Shown: piece after piece, positions 37,079-45,671 of the stretch
Position numbering within the stretch: position 1 is the stretch's first letter
Layout: the number at the start of each line of letters is the position of its first letter
Assembly (NCBI GenBank): GCA_016125375.1
Contig: WGLU01000006.1
Location: 62,001 to 126,000 of the forward strand
Origin: Pseudomonadota bacterium
Lineage (GTDB): Bacteria > Pseudomonadota > Alphaproteobacteria > UBA1280 > RI-95
DNA length: 64,000 nt
Reading direction: 5' to 3'
Position numbers and translations under genes: made by a program
Notes under the pieces: model-generated
The model's database searches: none
What the model saw: the letters and a program-made list of their open reading frames with translations, nothing else
What the model was told of the DNA's origin: nothing

Positions 37079-37870
37079 TTGGCCACCAAAACCAAAAAAG
37101 CAGCCCCGACGGAAGGCGCATCCCGCCGCCAGCCGATGGGGCTGTTCTGGCTTGGTTTTGTGTTTATAGCCGCAGCTTTTGTCCTTATGGGGGTGCGGAA
37201 CTACTACAGTTACATTGACTGGAAAGCCCTCCAGAAGGTTGTAGATGCGCCGGAAGTCTTCCGCACGCTGCACGAAAAGTTCCCGAATCTCATCCCGCCG
37301 CAGGAGCCGCCACTCGTCCGCTCGGACATCCCTGTCCATAAGGGTGATGCAATGATTGGCGACGTGGACGCTGCCGTGCAGGTTGTGGTCTTCAGCGATC
37401 CCGGGTGCCCGGCTTGCATGAGTGTGGGCCGTAAACTGCTGGAGTTGCGCAAGCTCCATGGCGATGACGTGCGCATTGTATACAAGTTTCTGCCGGCTGA
37501 TAAGGGCAACAACAGTATGGAAGCAGCCATTTTTAGTCAAATTGCCAACAGTAAGGGGCTGTTCTGGATTTTTCACGACCGTTTGGTCGAAGCTGGTAAG
37601 GCTGATACCGAAGCCTATGCCAAACTGCTTGAGAAACTGGGTATCAGTCTGGACCAGCAGCGCGATATCCTGAAAAAGCAAAGCGAATTTCTGGTCCGAA
37701 ATGTCGACCGCAATGTGGCCGAAGCCAAAAAATTGGGGCTGGAGAAACCGCCGGTTATTTTTGTTAACGCCTATCGCCTCGGACAGGATAAGCTGCCGGT
37801 GGAAGGCTTTATGACGTATGTTCAGCGCCTGCTGGACGGGCAGCCAATCGTGCAACCAAAAGAGGGTTAA
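37079..37870 (+). CDS. Membrane-anchored DsbA-like thioredoxin-fold protein
   Basis: The start is a TTG at 37079, three bases after the preceding stop. The 263-aa protein has a single hydrophobic anchor near residues 20-40, then a periplasmic thioredoxin domain with active-site C-P-A-C in DPGCPACMSVG and the cis-proline region EKPPVIFVNAY. It probably acts with the preceding DsbA-like enzyme, for instance as its partner or for other substrates. TGTATACA at 37477 is inside the gene. Confidence 0.85.
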   Translation: MATKTKKAAPTEGASRRQPMGLFWLGFVFIAAAFVLMGVRNYYSYIDWKALQKVVDAPEVFRTLHEKFPNLIPPQEPPLVRSDIPVHKGDAMIGDVDAAVQVVVFSDPGCPACMSVGRKLLELRKLHGDDVRIVYKFLPADKGNNSMEAAIFSQIANSKGLFWIFHDRLVEAGKADTEAYAKLLEKLGISLDQQRDILKKQSEFLVRNVDRNVAEAKKLGLEKPPVIFVNAYRLGQDKLPVEGFMTYVQRLLDGQPIVQPKEG

Positions 37871-37874
37871 GCCA

Positions 37875-38468
37875 GTGCGCGCTTTCCTTTCAACCATTAA
37901 AAACCAGTCAGGTCAGGTCGGACGGGGCACGGTTGCCGTGATGCTGGTCATGGCAACGCTGGTACTGTTGATCCTGTACTCTCTGGGTTTCGAGTTTATT
38001 GTAACGACCGAAGGCACCAAGATGATGGCGTTTATGCGCCAGATTGAAGGGGCCAATCAGGAGTTCCGTGCCAGCGTGGGTGTATGGCCCCATGTGGCCG
38101 TTGCCCAACAAACACCGGTCGATAACCTGATGGCGCTGGTTGACCCCAGCTACCTGCAAAGCAAATACCAGGACAAAAGCAAAAATTACCTGACCGAAGC
38201 CGAGGTGGTAGACGGTGTTGTGCGGCACCCCTTTGGCAAAGGTGGCACCATTATGCAGATGCCGGTAGAAGAACAGGGCCGTGCCTACATGCTGATTATC
38301 ATGACTGATGTACCGGTCAATACGTATGAAGATGCTGACCGTCGCGAGGACGGCAGCGTGAGCTGGACGGAAGGTCGCTTGCAAACGGATGAGGATCCGG
38401 GCAAGAACAGCACCGTTACAGTGACCTATCTGGCGAACCAGATGGATGCGGCCGTAGCCCCCCGTTGA
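37875..38468 (+). CDS. Single-pass membrane protein, 197 aa, unknown function
   Basis: GTG 37875 with AGAGGG eight bases upstream is preferred to the longer open frame. One hydrophobic helix (about residues 18-37) follows a basic N-terminus (RAFLSTIKNQSGQVGRG). The outer domain is beta-rich and acidic. The organisation recalls pseudopilins, but the G-F/x-x-x-x-E prepilin-peptidase motif is not evident. It is four bases after the DsbA-like gene, so it may be a client of that disulfide system. Confidence 0.72.
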   Translation: MRAFLSTIKNQSGQVGRGTVAVMLVMATLVLLILYSLGFEFIVTTEGTKMMAFMRQIEGANQEFRASVGVWPHVAVAQQTPVDNLMALVDPSYLQSKYQDKSKNYLTEAEVVDGVVRHPFGKGGTIMQMPVEEQGRAYMLIIMTDVPVNTYEDADRREDGSVSWTEGRLQTDEDPGKNSTVTVTYLANQMDAAVAPR

Positions 38469-38480
38469 CCGCAACAAACA

Positions 38481-38509
38481 AAAAGCCCCGCAATCGCGGG
38501 GCTTTTTTT
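38481..38509 (+). terminator. Terminator of the dsbA-like operon
   Basis: AAAAGCCCCGC-AATC-GCGGGGCTTTTTTT, 12 bases after the stop codon; also usable by the convergent zinc-finger gene. Confidence 0.92.
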
Positions 38510-38518
38510 ATTGGGCGC

Positions 38519-38746
38519 CTAGGCCTGTGCGTCGTAAATAAAGGTTCGGCTGCAATAGGGGCAGACCACGCTGCCGGCATTACCCATTTCAAGGTAAATA
38601 CGCGGGTGGCCGCTGAAGGACGGGCCATCGCAGGCAACACGGTGTTTGGCTGTGCGGACTTCTTCCTGTCCTGCGGGCGTGGCAAACGGGGCCTGGGGTA
38701 CGGCTTGCAGCGGGGCTTTTTTGTTTTTCTGGAACAGCTTCAGCAT
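38519..38746 (-). CDS. Zinc-finger domain protein, NDUFS6/zf-CHCC-like
   Basis: The 75-aa protein has a basic, flexible N-terminus. The C-terminal block contains ACDG, then GHPRIYLEMG and VVCPYCSRTF. Cys-x(n)-His-x(n)-Cys-x2-Cys is the signature of the small zinc-binding accessory subunit of complex I (human NDUFS6). The bacterial homologues are widespread in alphaproteobacteria. A Sec-independent, cytosolic location is expected. Confidence 0.88.
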   Translation of the reverse strand: MLKLFQKNKKAPLQAVPQAPFATPAGQEEVRTAKHRVACDGPSFSGHPRIYLEMGNAGSVVCPYCSRTFIYDAQA

Positions 38747-38785
38747 AGGTGTTTTCTCGCGCCTGTTGCGTTGTTCTTGCCGTGC

Positions 38786-38861
<76 letters not shown>

Positions 38862-39084
38862 ATATCAAGCACCGTTCCCGCCATTATATGACGTAAACAA
38901 CGTCTGAATGCAACATCCTCTTGAAACACGTAACCATCGGAAACACATGTAATGATGTAGGTTATTAAAACCGACACATCTTCCGTTCCCTTTGCATGCA
39001 TGGACCGCAAGGTCCGTCATATACGTCTTTTCCGTCGTGCATAGGGCATGGAATCCTTCTTTGCTCAAACCCAAGAGGTCTATC
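38862..39084. other. Gap upstream of the ClpX-like gene
   Basis: No gene is seen. The stretch includes a small hairpin GGACC-GCAA-GGTCC near 39002-39015 and a pyrimidine-rich tract ending about 20 bases before the ribosome site. It probably contains the promoter and a leader. Confidence 0.45.
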
Positions 39085-40350
39085 ATGACGCTTTCTCACT
39101 CCAACAGCTGCATCTTCTGCCGCCGTACCCCCGAAGTGCTTGAGGCCGGAGGCCACAAGCTCTATCAGGGCATCGCAGGGGTTTTCCTCTGCACGCTCTG
39201 CGTGGACGACATTCAGGAAGCCCGTTTGCGCGATGTGGTGTTGCGTGCTAGCACCACGTCGGGCAAACTGCCGACCCCGCCGGAAATCTCGGCCCGTATG
39301 AGCGACTACATTGTCGGTCAGGACGCGGCCAAGAAGACTCTGGCGGTTGCCGTCTACGAACACTACATCCGGACCCACGTCGACATGCGTGGCTTCGGTG
39401 ACGGTCTGGCGCTCGAGAAGAGCAACATTCTGCTGGTCGGCCCCACGGGCACCGGCAAGACGCACTTCGCCCGCCAGCTCGCCAAGATCCTCGGCGTGCC
39501 GTTCCACAAGGCCGATGCGACCAGCCTCACCGAGGCCGGTTACGTCGGCGACGATGTCGAAAGCATCCTCTCCGGCCTGCTGGCCGCTGCGGATGGCGAC
39601 ATCGAGAAGGCGCAGAAGGGCATCGTGTTCATCGACGAGGTGGACAAGATCCGCAAGTCCGGCGAGAACCTCTCCACCACCCGCGATGTGGGCGGTGAGG
39701 GGGTCCAGCAGGCGTTGCTGAAGATGCTCGAAGGCACCAAGGTGCGCGTGCAGCCCCAGGGCGGCCGTCGTCACCCGAGCGCGGACTTCGTGGAACTCGA
39801 TACCACGAATGTCCTGTTCGTCTGTGGTGGCTCCTTCGCCGGCATCGAGGCGCTGATCGCGGATCGCAAGGCCAAGGCCGATGCGAGCACCAGCGGCCCG
39901 AAAGCGGGCTTCGGTGCGATCATCAAGCCCGTCGAAGAGCGCGATGTTGTGGAGAAGAACATTCTTCACAGTGTCACCCGTGCCGACCTGACCAAGTTCG
40001 GGATGATCCCCGAGCTGCTGGGCCGTCTGCCGGTGCTGGTTACCCTCGACGAGGTGGATGAGGACCTGCTGGTCCGCATTCTCACCGAGCCGAAGGACGC
40101 CATCGTCAAGCAGGTGGAGCGGCTGTTCCTGGTCCAGAACGTGAAGCTGACCTTCACGGAGGACGCCTACCACGTCATCGCCCGTCTGGCGCTGGCGGAA
40201 GGTACGGGGTCCCGCGGCCTGCGGACCATCATCGAACGTGCACTGCTCGACATCCGCTACTCCATGGCGGCTGACGGCGTGCGCGAAGTCAACGTGTCGG
40301 CCAAGGGCGATGAGCTCGTGGTTCGTCCCGTGACCCGCATGGCGGCGTAA
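39085..40350 (+). CDS. clpX: ClpX-like AAA+ unfoldase with altered ClpP-docking loop
   Basis: The 421-aa protein has an N-terminal zinc finger (CIFC..LCTLC), Walker [10 protein letters not shown], pore loop GYVGDDVES, Walker B VFIDEVDK and RRH pore loop. The ClpP-docking tripeptide, usually I/L/V-G-F, reads A-G-F in KAGFGA, which would weaken ClpP binding. No clpP or lon gene is adjacent. ATG 39085 has AGAGG upstream. Codons end in C/G and a terminator follows. Standard ClpX unfolds tagged substrates for ClpP; here a ClpP-independent role is possible. Confidence 0.9.
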   Translation: MTLSHSNSCIFCRRTPEVLEAGGHKLYQGIAGVFLCTLCVDDIQEARLRDVVLRASTTSGKLPTPPEISARMSDYIVGQDAAKKTLAVAVYEHYIRTHVDMRGFGDGLALEKSNILLVGPTGTGKTHFARQLAKILGVPFHKADATSLTEAGYVGDDVESILSGLLAAADGDIEKAQKGIVFIDEVDKIRKSGENLSTTRDVGGEGVQQALLKMLEGTKVRVQPQGGRRHPSADFVELDTTNVLFVCGGSFAGIEALIADRKAKADASTSGPKAGFGAIIKPVEERDVVEKNILHSVTRADLTKFGMIPELLGRLPVLVTLDEVDEDLLVRILTEPKDAIVKQVERLFLVQNVKLTFTEDAYHVIARLALAEGTGSRGLRTIIERALLDIRYSMAADGVREVNVSAKGDELVVRPVTRMAA

Positions 40351-40365
40351 CTCACCAAGCGTATG

Positions 40366-40395
40366 GCGGCCCCCCTCGTGGGGGCCGCTTTTTTT
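40366..40395 (+). terminator. Terminator after the ClpX-like gene
   Basis: GCGGCCCCC-CTCGT-GGGGGCCGC followed by eight T. Confidence 0.92.
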
Positions 40396-40492
40396 GTTGA
40401 AATTGCCGCGCGCGCATCCCATAACCGCAGGGACGAATTTCTTCGTTCCCGTTTTGCATTGTTTTCTTCACCCACGACCTAGCGAGGCTATC

Positions 40493-41515
40493 GTGATCAA
40501 ACTTTCCCAACTCCTGCGTACGGGGCTGGTGGCACTGATGCTGGCGATGGCACCCTTGGGTGTCATCCACGCACAGGACGTCAACCCGCCTGCGGTAACC
40601 GAAACCGTGCCCGGCGATGCGGACACCGGCAGCCATGCCGTGACCCCTCCGGCTGACCAGGACCAGGCCATGACTCCGGCCGAGGACCACCTGTCCAACT
40701 TCAAGACGAAGTGGGGCGAACTGGTGACCTGGGCGTCCGAATCGTGGAACAAGCTCGGCAAGCTGACCAAGGGTCTGCTGGTCGCCATCGGCATCTGGCC
40801 GGTGCTGATGCTGCTCTGGGTGCCCCTGTGGACCCTGATCAGCGTCATGTTCTCGTATCTGGGCGTGGCCTACCTCGTCAAAGTGGTGGCCAACAGCTCC
40901 ATCTACGGCGCGCTGCGCGGCTGGTTCGAAGCCTGGGCGTCCAAGCGTTCCGACCGCCACAGCCGGGAACTGCCCCAGCGGGACCTCAAGTTCCCGCCGA
41001 CGGTCAAGAACTTCGGCACGATGCGACTGGAAGAGAGCGAGCGCAGCACCGCCTTCGTGGCGTTGCTGGCCGACCTCAACCCGGAAAAACAGCCCGAGCT
41101 GGCACAGTTGTTTGCCAAGTTCGCCACCGTGCTGGCCGATCGCAGCAGTCTGCTTGCCTCCATCAACGGGGCGTTCGACAGCTACGAGACGGAGCAGCTG
41201 AATGCCGAGGAAGCCTACAACGGTCTGCGTGACCGCAAGGGCTTCGTGGGCCGCTTCGTGCTGACCTACCGCTTCAAGCGGCAGCAGAAGAAGCGCGAGA
41301 AGCTGTTCTCCAAGGCTCAGAAGCCGGACATCGAGCGCTACCACGAGCTCGAGGCCCAGCTGGTGGTGCTGCACGACAAGCTCCATGCCCGTGTGCAGTC
41401 CCTGCGGACGGCGTCGGCAGCCAAGTGCTTCCTGGACAAGATGCCCAAGCCCGCTCCGGCGGAAGCTGTGCCAGCAGCGCCTGCGGCACCGGTCACGGAA
41501 CGCACACCGGACTGA
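40493..41515 (+). CDS. Exported membrane protein, paralogue of the next gene (A), 340 aa
   Basis: GTG 40493, with GAGG seven bases upstream, starts a signal peptide cleaved near IHAQD. A Pro/Ala/Glu-rich linker follows, then one long hydrophobic stretch (about residues 95-130), then a soluble charged-helical domain of about 180 residues. The domain contains FPPTVKNFGTMRLEESERSTA, matching the next protein. Both ends are low-complexity (APAEAVPAAPAAPV). No family recognised. Strong C/G codons and its own terminator. Confidence 0.78.
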   Translation: MIKLSQLLRTGLVALMLAMAPLGVIHAQDVNPPAVTETVPGDADTGSHAVTPPADQDQAMTPAEDHLSNFKTKWGELVTWASESWNKLGKLTKGLLVAIGIWPVLMLLWVPLWTLISVMFSYLGVAYLVKVVANSSIYGALRGWFEAWASKRSDRHSRELPQRDLKFPPTVKNFGTMRLEESERSTAFVALLADLNPEKQPELAQLFAKFATVLADRSSLLASINGAFDSYETEQLNAEEAYNGLRDRKGFVGRFVLTYRFKRQQKKREKLFSKAQKPDIERYHELEAQLVVLHDKLHARVQSLRTASAAKCFLDKMPKPAPAEAVPAAPAAPVTERTPD

Positions 41516-41533
41516 GCATCCGACAAGCGATGA

Positions 41534-41562
41534 AACCCCCCGCGTTAGCGGGGGGTTTTTTT
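41534..41562 (+). terminator. Terminator after paralogue A
   Basis: AACCCCCCGC-GTTA-GCGGGGGGTT followed by five more T. Confidence 0.93.
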
Positions 41563-41696
41563 ATGCCGGAAAGAGCGAAAAAGAAGCTTGAAGTCTTTTC
41601 CCTCCGTGCGCATATTCCGTTCTGACTTTAAACGTCGACTTTTGTTCCTTTTCTCAACGTTTCTTCCTGGAACCTCCAACCGAATGAGGCCCAAAC

Positions 41697-42962
41697 ATGC
41701 GTGGTCTTCAGTCCCTGATGCAGGGGTTTTCCTCTGCTGCGACCCTCTGCAAGCGGACGGCCGGCATCCTGCTGGTGGTCTGCATGCTCGCTTCGGCGGG
41801 TGCGGTGGCGCACAGCGCCTACGCGCAGACCGTCGATAACGGCCCCACCGTCAGCGCCCCCGTCGAAAACGGTACGGGTACGCCGCCGGCGAATGCCGAG
41901 CCCGAAAAAGACAAGTCCGGCCCGATCATCATCGCCGGCATCGACCTGACCAAGCTCGACCTTGAGCGCCTGCTCAAGTTCGACGGCGAGTACATCGCCG
42001 AGCTCATCGACCAGATCGACCTCACGCAGGTCACCTACGATCAGGTCATGACGGCGCTCAAGACCTCGGTCAAGACGCTGCTGGTGCTGCTGGTTTCGGT
42101 CGGCGGTATCGTCATCTCCATCCTCGGCTTCGTGCTCTTCCAGCTCGTGCGTGTGGCGATCTACTTCATGATCAGCATGCTGGCCCAGCGCCATGCAACG
42201 CAGAACCGCCGCACACTGCCGCTGGCAGGCATGAACCTCGCGCCGACGGTGAAGAATTTCGACACCTACGCACTGGAACGTGCCGAGCGCGGCAACGCCT
42301 ACCGTGACCTGCTGACGGACATCAAGCGCCGTCTGGGCCACCTCAAGGAGAAGCTGCAGCAACAGGAAGGCAAGTGGGCCACGGTCCACGGCCTGTACGA
42401 AACCTCGCCGCGCTTCCAGCAGGTCCGCAAGGATCTGGACGAGCTGGTCGGCCTGCGTGACCATGTCCGTAACGAGATCAGCCAGCTGATTCACGCCCGC
42501 AAGGCGCGGCTGGGCATCATCGATGCGAACATGGAACTGATGCGGCACTACGCCGATAGCCAGGGCTTCTTCCACGGCTTCTGGCGCAAGCGGGTGATGG
42601 GCTTCAAGCGGATCCGCTTCCACGGCTTCAAGCTGTGGATGCTGCCGCGCTTCACCACCCTCGGCGGCGACCGCCGTATCACCAAGCGTATCTCGCAGTT
42701 CAACGTGCTCGAGAACGAATGCGTGCGGCTGTACAACATCCTGGTCGAGGAGTTTTCGTCCTTCGCCGACACCCTCAAGGTGCGGATGGGCATCAACCTC
42801 TCGATGGAACTGCCGCAGCCGATGTACGTCGTCTCCGGCGAAAGCCTGGTCAGCGCCGAAGTGGCCGACCCGTTCGACGCGCCCAAGGCGGCGCCGAAGA
42901 CGGTGGTCGACGCGCCGGCCCCGGCACCGGATACCAGCGGTGGCGGTACGCCCAACACCTAA
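41697..42962 (+). CDS. Exported membrane protein, paralogue of the previous gene (B), 421 aa
   Basis: The protein has a signal peptide ending near SAYAQ, an acidic Pro-rich linker and a membrane helix (about residues 125-160). A long charged-helical domain with coiled-coil-like DIKRRLGHLKEKLQQQEGK and a Pro/Ala-rich tail follow. The segment LAPTVKNFDTYALERAERGNA aligns with the equivalent segment in the preceding protein. ATG 41697 follows TGAGG. Unknown function; probably forms a membrane-associated structure with its partner. Confidence 0.78.
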   Translation: MRGLQSLMQGFSSAATLCKRTAGILLVVCMLASAGAVAHSAYAQTVDNGPTVSAPVENGTGTPPANAEPEKDKSGPIIIAGIDLTKLDLERLLKFDGEYIAELIDQIDLTQVTYDQVMTALKTSVKTLLVLLVSVGGIVISILGFVLFQLVRVAIYFMISMLAQRHATQNRRTLPLAGMNLAPTVKNFDTYALERAERGNAYRDLLTDIKRRLGHLKEKLQQQEGKWATVHGLYETSPRFQQVRKDLDELVGLRDHVRNEISQLIHARKARLGIIDANMELMRHYADSQGFFHGFWRKRVMGFKRIRFHGFKLWMLPRFTTLGGDRRITKRISQFNVLENECVRLYNILVEEFSSFADTLKVRMGINLSMELPQPMYVVSGESLVSAEVADPFDAPKAAPKTVVDAPAPAPDTSGGGTPNT

Positions 42963-42969
42963 GCGAACG

Positions 42970-43000
42970 AAAGGGACAGCCGCATGGCTGTCCCTTTTTT
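42970..43000 (+). terminator. Terminator after paralogue B
   Basis: AAAGGGACAGC-CGCATG-GCTGTCCCTTT followed by TTT. Confidence 0.9.
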
Positions 43001-43066
43001 CGTGGCCATACCCGCCGCGGCCTTGGTAAACTGCCGACCATGCATGTTAAAAACAAGGAGCCTGCC

Positions 43067-44047
43067 ATGCGGACTTTTTACCCCCAGATAGAGGCCTACG
43101 ATAGCGGTACGCTGTCCGTTAGTCCTCTGCATACCTTGTATTACGAACAAGCAGGCAACCCGAACGGCAAACCGGTTGTTTTTCTGCACGGGGGGCCGGG
43201 TGGCGGCGTCAGTCCTGATTACCGCCGGTTTTTTAACCCGGACAAATACCGGATTATCCTTTTTGACCAGCGTGGCTGCGGCAAAAGCACGCCCCATGCG
43301 GAGCTGGAAGAAAACACTACGTGGCACCTTGTGGCCGATATCGAGCGTTTGCGCGTGCATCTGGATATTGACCAGTGGCAGGTTTTTGGCGGCAGCTGGG
43401 GGAGCACGCTGGCACTGGCCTATGCCCAGACACACCCCGAAGCGGTGACCGAGCTGGTCCTGCGCGGCATCTTCCTGTGCCGTCAGTCCGAGCTGAACTG
43501 GTACTATCAAGACGGTGCCAGCCATATTTACCCCGACCGGTTCGAGCCGTATCGGGACCACATTCCGGCAGCAGAGCAGGGCGACCTGATGGCCGCCTAC
43601 CACAAACGCCTGACCAGCAAGGACGAGGCGACACGCCTTGCCGCCGCAGCCCATTGGACGCACTGGGAAATGACAACCTCCAAGCTGATTACCCCCGAAG
43701 AGGAAATCCAGAAAGAAGAGGATCCCAAGTTCGCGTTGGCCTTTGCCCGGATTGAAAATCACTACTTTACGAACAAGATTTTTATGGAAGACGGCGCGCT
43801 CCTGAAACCGGAGAACATTGCAAAAATCCGCCATATCCCGTGTGTTATCGTGCATGGGCGGTACGATGTGGTCTGTCCGGTCAAAAGTGCTTGGGAGCTG
43901 CATAAGGCGTGGCCCGAATCGGTCCTGAAAATCATTCCGGACGCCGGCCATGCCTCCACGCAGCCGGGGATTCTGGATGCGCTGATTCAGGCAACGGATG
44001 CGTTCGCGGGCGGCGGTTATGTGAAGGCCGTTGCTGGGGCCAGATAA
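43067..44047 (+). CDS. pip: Proline iminopeptidase
   Basis: Releases N-terminal proline from peptides. The 326-aa alpha/beta hydrolase has the oxyanion motif HGGPGGG, DQRGCGKS, the nucleophile elbow GGSWGS, catalytic Asp in HGRYDVVCP and His in DAGHAS, exactly the PIP arrangement. ATG 43067 is preceded by AAGGAG. It appears monocistronic. Confidence 0.94.
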   Translation: MRTFYPQIEAYDSGTLSVSPLHTLYYEQAGNPNGKPVVFLHGGPGGGVSPDYRRFFNPDKYRIILFDQRGCGKSTPHAELEENTTWHLVADIERLRVHLDIDQWQVFGGSWGSTLALAYAQTHPEAVTELVLRGIFLCRQSELNWYYQDGASHIYPDRFEPYRDHIPAAEQGDLMAAYHKRLTSKDEATRLAAAAHWTHWEMTTSKLITPEEEIQKEEDPKFALAFARIENHYFTNKIFMEDGALLKPENIAKIRHIPCVIVHGRYDVVCPVKSAWELHKAWPESVLKIIPDAGHASTQPGILDALIQATDAFAGGGYVKAVAGAR

Positions 44048-44106
44048 ATGGCGTATATTGGCCAAACCTAGGCCTCTATTGATGGTTAAGCAAAGGTAGT
44101 AGAAAA

Positions 44107-44565
44107 ATGGCTGAAGAAGCACTGAATCTTGAGAATACAAAACTCCCCGGTGAAGGGGTGGACTACCCGGTTGGCTATGTGCCTAACGAAAAAGAAGAGT
44201 ACATGGGCAAGCAACAGCTGGCCTATTTCCGCGATGTTCTGCTGGCTTGGCGCTCCCAGCTGGAGCAGGAAAGCATGGAAACCGTGAAGGAGCTGCAAGA
44301 GAACAGCGCCATCATGTCTGACCTGAACGATCAGGCTTCCATTGAGTACGAACAAACCGTGGAACTGCGCACCCGTGACCGTGAACGCAAGCTCATCCAG
44401 AAAATCGACGAAGCACTGGAGCGTATCGACACGGGCGAGTTCGGTTATTGCGAAGAAACCGGCGACCCGATTGGTATTCCACGTCTGATGGCGCGTCCGA
44501 TTGCCACCCTGTGCATCGAAGCCAAGCGCATTCAAGAGAAGAAAGAAAACCAGTATGCCGGCTAA
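44107..44565 (+). CDS. dksA: RNA polymerase-binding transcription factor DksA
   Basis: The 152-aa protein has a helical coiled-coil arm and a C-terminal finger [20 protein letters not shown], then [13 protein letters not shown]. Only two of the four usual cysteines are present (C..C spaced by one turn pair), the short-finger form common in alphaproteobacteria. DksA enters the polymerase secondary channel and, with ppGpp, adjusts rRNA and amino-acid promoters. Overlaps the next gene by 11 bases. Confidence 0.95.
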   Translation: MAEEALNLENTKLPGEGVDYPVGYVPNEKEEYMGKQQLAYFRDVLLAWRSQLEQESMETVKELQENSAIMSDLNDQASIEYEQTVELRTRDRERKLIQKIDEALERIDTGEFGYCEETGDPIGIPRLMARPIATLCIEAKRIQEKKENQYAG

Positions 44566-44749
44566 AACAGGCGTAGACCCGAAGCTGCTTGAGCTTCTGG
44601 TTTGTCCCCTGACCAAAACCACGCTGGAATATGATGCGGAAAAAGGCGAGCTTATCAGCCGTGCTGCCAAGCTCGCCTATCCCATCCGGGACGGTATCCC
44701 CGTTATGCTGCCGGAAGAAGCCCGTCCCCTGGACGACAGCAACAAGTAA
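44555..44749 (+). CDS. Trm112-family protein
   Basis: The 64-aa protein contains [17 protein letters not shown] and ends in [16 protein letters not shown], the hallmark of Trm112/YcaR. ATG 44555 is inside dksA and the two overlap by 11 bases, implying coupled translation. These small proteins bind and activate methyltransferases in eukaryotes and archaea; the bacterial partner is unknown. Confidence 0.9.
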   Translation: MPAKTGVDPKLLELLVCPLTKTTLEYDAEKGELISRAAKLAYPIRDGIPVMLPEEARPLDDSNK

Positions 44750-44760
44750 CAGCATCCTAC

Positions 44761-45129
44761 ATGCACCCTGACCCTGCCATCGTTCCGCAAGAACTCAGAC
44801 TGAACAAAGACAAAACCACCCTGACGGTGGTCTTCCCGACCGCAAGCTACGACCTGAGTGCGGAGCTGCTGCGTGTGGAGTCCCCTTCTGCCGAAGTCAA
44901 AGGCCATGGCGGCCCTAAAAAGCTGATTGCCGGAAAAAAGGGCATTACCATCAAAGCAGTTGAGCCGGTCGGTCACTATGCCGTACAGCTGACGTTCAGC
45001 GACGGCCACCGGACAGGTATTTACACATGGGCCTATCTGGCCGAACTGGGCGCGGGTAAGGATGCCATTTGGGGCACCTACCTTGCAGCGCTGATTGATA
45101 ACGGATTGACGAGGGAACCCCATGCATAA
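44761..45129 (+). CDS. DUF971 / gamma-butyrobetaine hydroxylase N-terminal domain-like protein
   Basis: The 122-aa protein has LRVESPSAEVKGHG, VEPVGHYAVQLTFSDGHRTGIYTW and YLAEL, which define DUF971. The domain is found with iron-sulfur cluster assembly genes and at the start of gamma-butyrobetaine hydroxylases. ATG 44761 follows the Trm112 gene by 11 bases. It overlaps the copper-chaperone gene by eight bases. Confidence 0.88.
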   Translation: MHPDPAIVPQELRLNKDKTTLTVVFPTASYDLSAELLRVESPSAEVKGHGGPKKLIAGKKGITIKAVEPVGHYAVQLTFSDGHRTGIYTWAYLAELGAGKDAIWGTYLAALIDNGLTREPHA

Positions 45130-45649
45130 CGACCTGCGGATACTGTTTAAGGCGGCTTTGATAGGTCTGGGGCTGATGGCAGGCTTTTTTGCGGCTTTCC
45201 CCGTTGCACAGGGGCGGGACTATAAACCCCTTGAGGAACTTGGCGGCAAACTGGTCCATGTGGCGGACGCATGGGCGCGCGAAGCGACGGAAGCCGACCG
45301 CAGTACCGCTGTTTTTATGACTCTGACCAACGATACCGGGCAGGATGATGCCCTGGTGGGTGTTAGCACGCCGTTTGCTGAAAAGGCCACCCTGCACAAT
45401 ACTTTTAAGAACGATTTGGGTGTTTTGCTGATGGCTGAGGTAGAAGAGATTCCGCTTGCTGCAGGCCAGACGGTCACCTTTAAACCGGGCGGCATGCACA
45501 TTTTCCTTTCCGGCGTCAGACAGCCGATCAATCTGGGGATGGAAATCCCCCTGACGCTGGTTTTTGCCAGCTCACGCAAGCAAAACATCCGCGTGCGTGT
45601 GCTGAGCAAGACCGACGACGATATTTATCCGGCGCATAGCCTGCGCTAG
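45122..45649 (+). CDS. PCu(A)C-like periplasmic copper chaperone
   Basis: A signal anchor at the N-terminus leads to a cupredoxin-like domain with KATLHNTF, LLMAEV and GGMHIFL. The usual H(M)-x10-M-x21-H-x-M copper site is present in a variant form (the second motif is M-H-I-F instead of H-x-M). It delivers copper to cytochrome oxidase in homologues. Translationally coupled to the DUF971 gene by an eight-base overlap. Confidence 0.82.
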   Translation: MHNDLRILFKAALIGLGLMAGFFAAFPVAQGRDYKPLEELGGKLVHVADAWAREATEADRSTAVFMTLTNDTGQDDALVGVSTPFAEKATLHNTFKNDLGVLLMAEVEEIPLAAGQTVTFKPGGMHIFLSGVRQPINLGMEIPLTLVFASSRKQNIRVRVLSKTDDDIYPAHSLR

Positions 45650-45671
45650 ACCCTAAAGCAGGAGAAGAAAC

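Noticed and set aside
36293-37897. Long minus-strand frame opposite the two DsbA-like genes
   Set aside because: No domain or ribosome site, and it would span two well-supported genes.
38965-40422. Long minus-strand frame opposite the ClpX-like gene
   Set aside because: Antisense shadow caused by strong C/G third positions.
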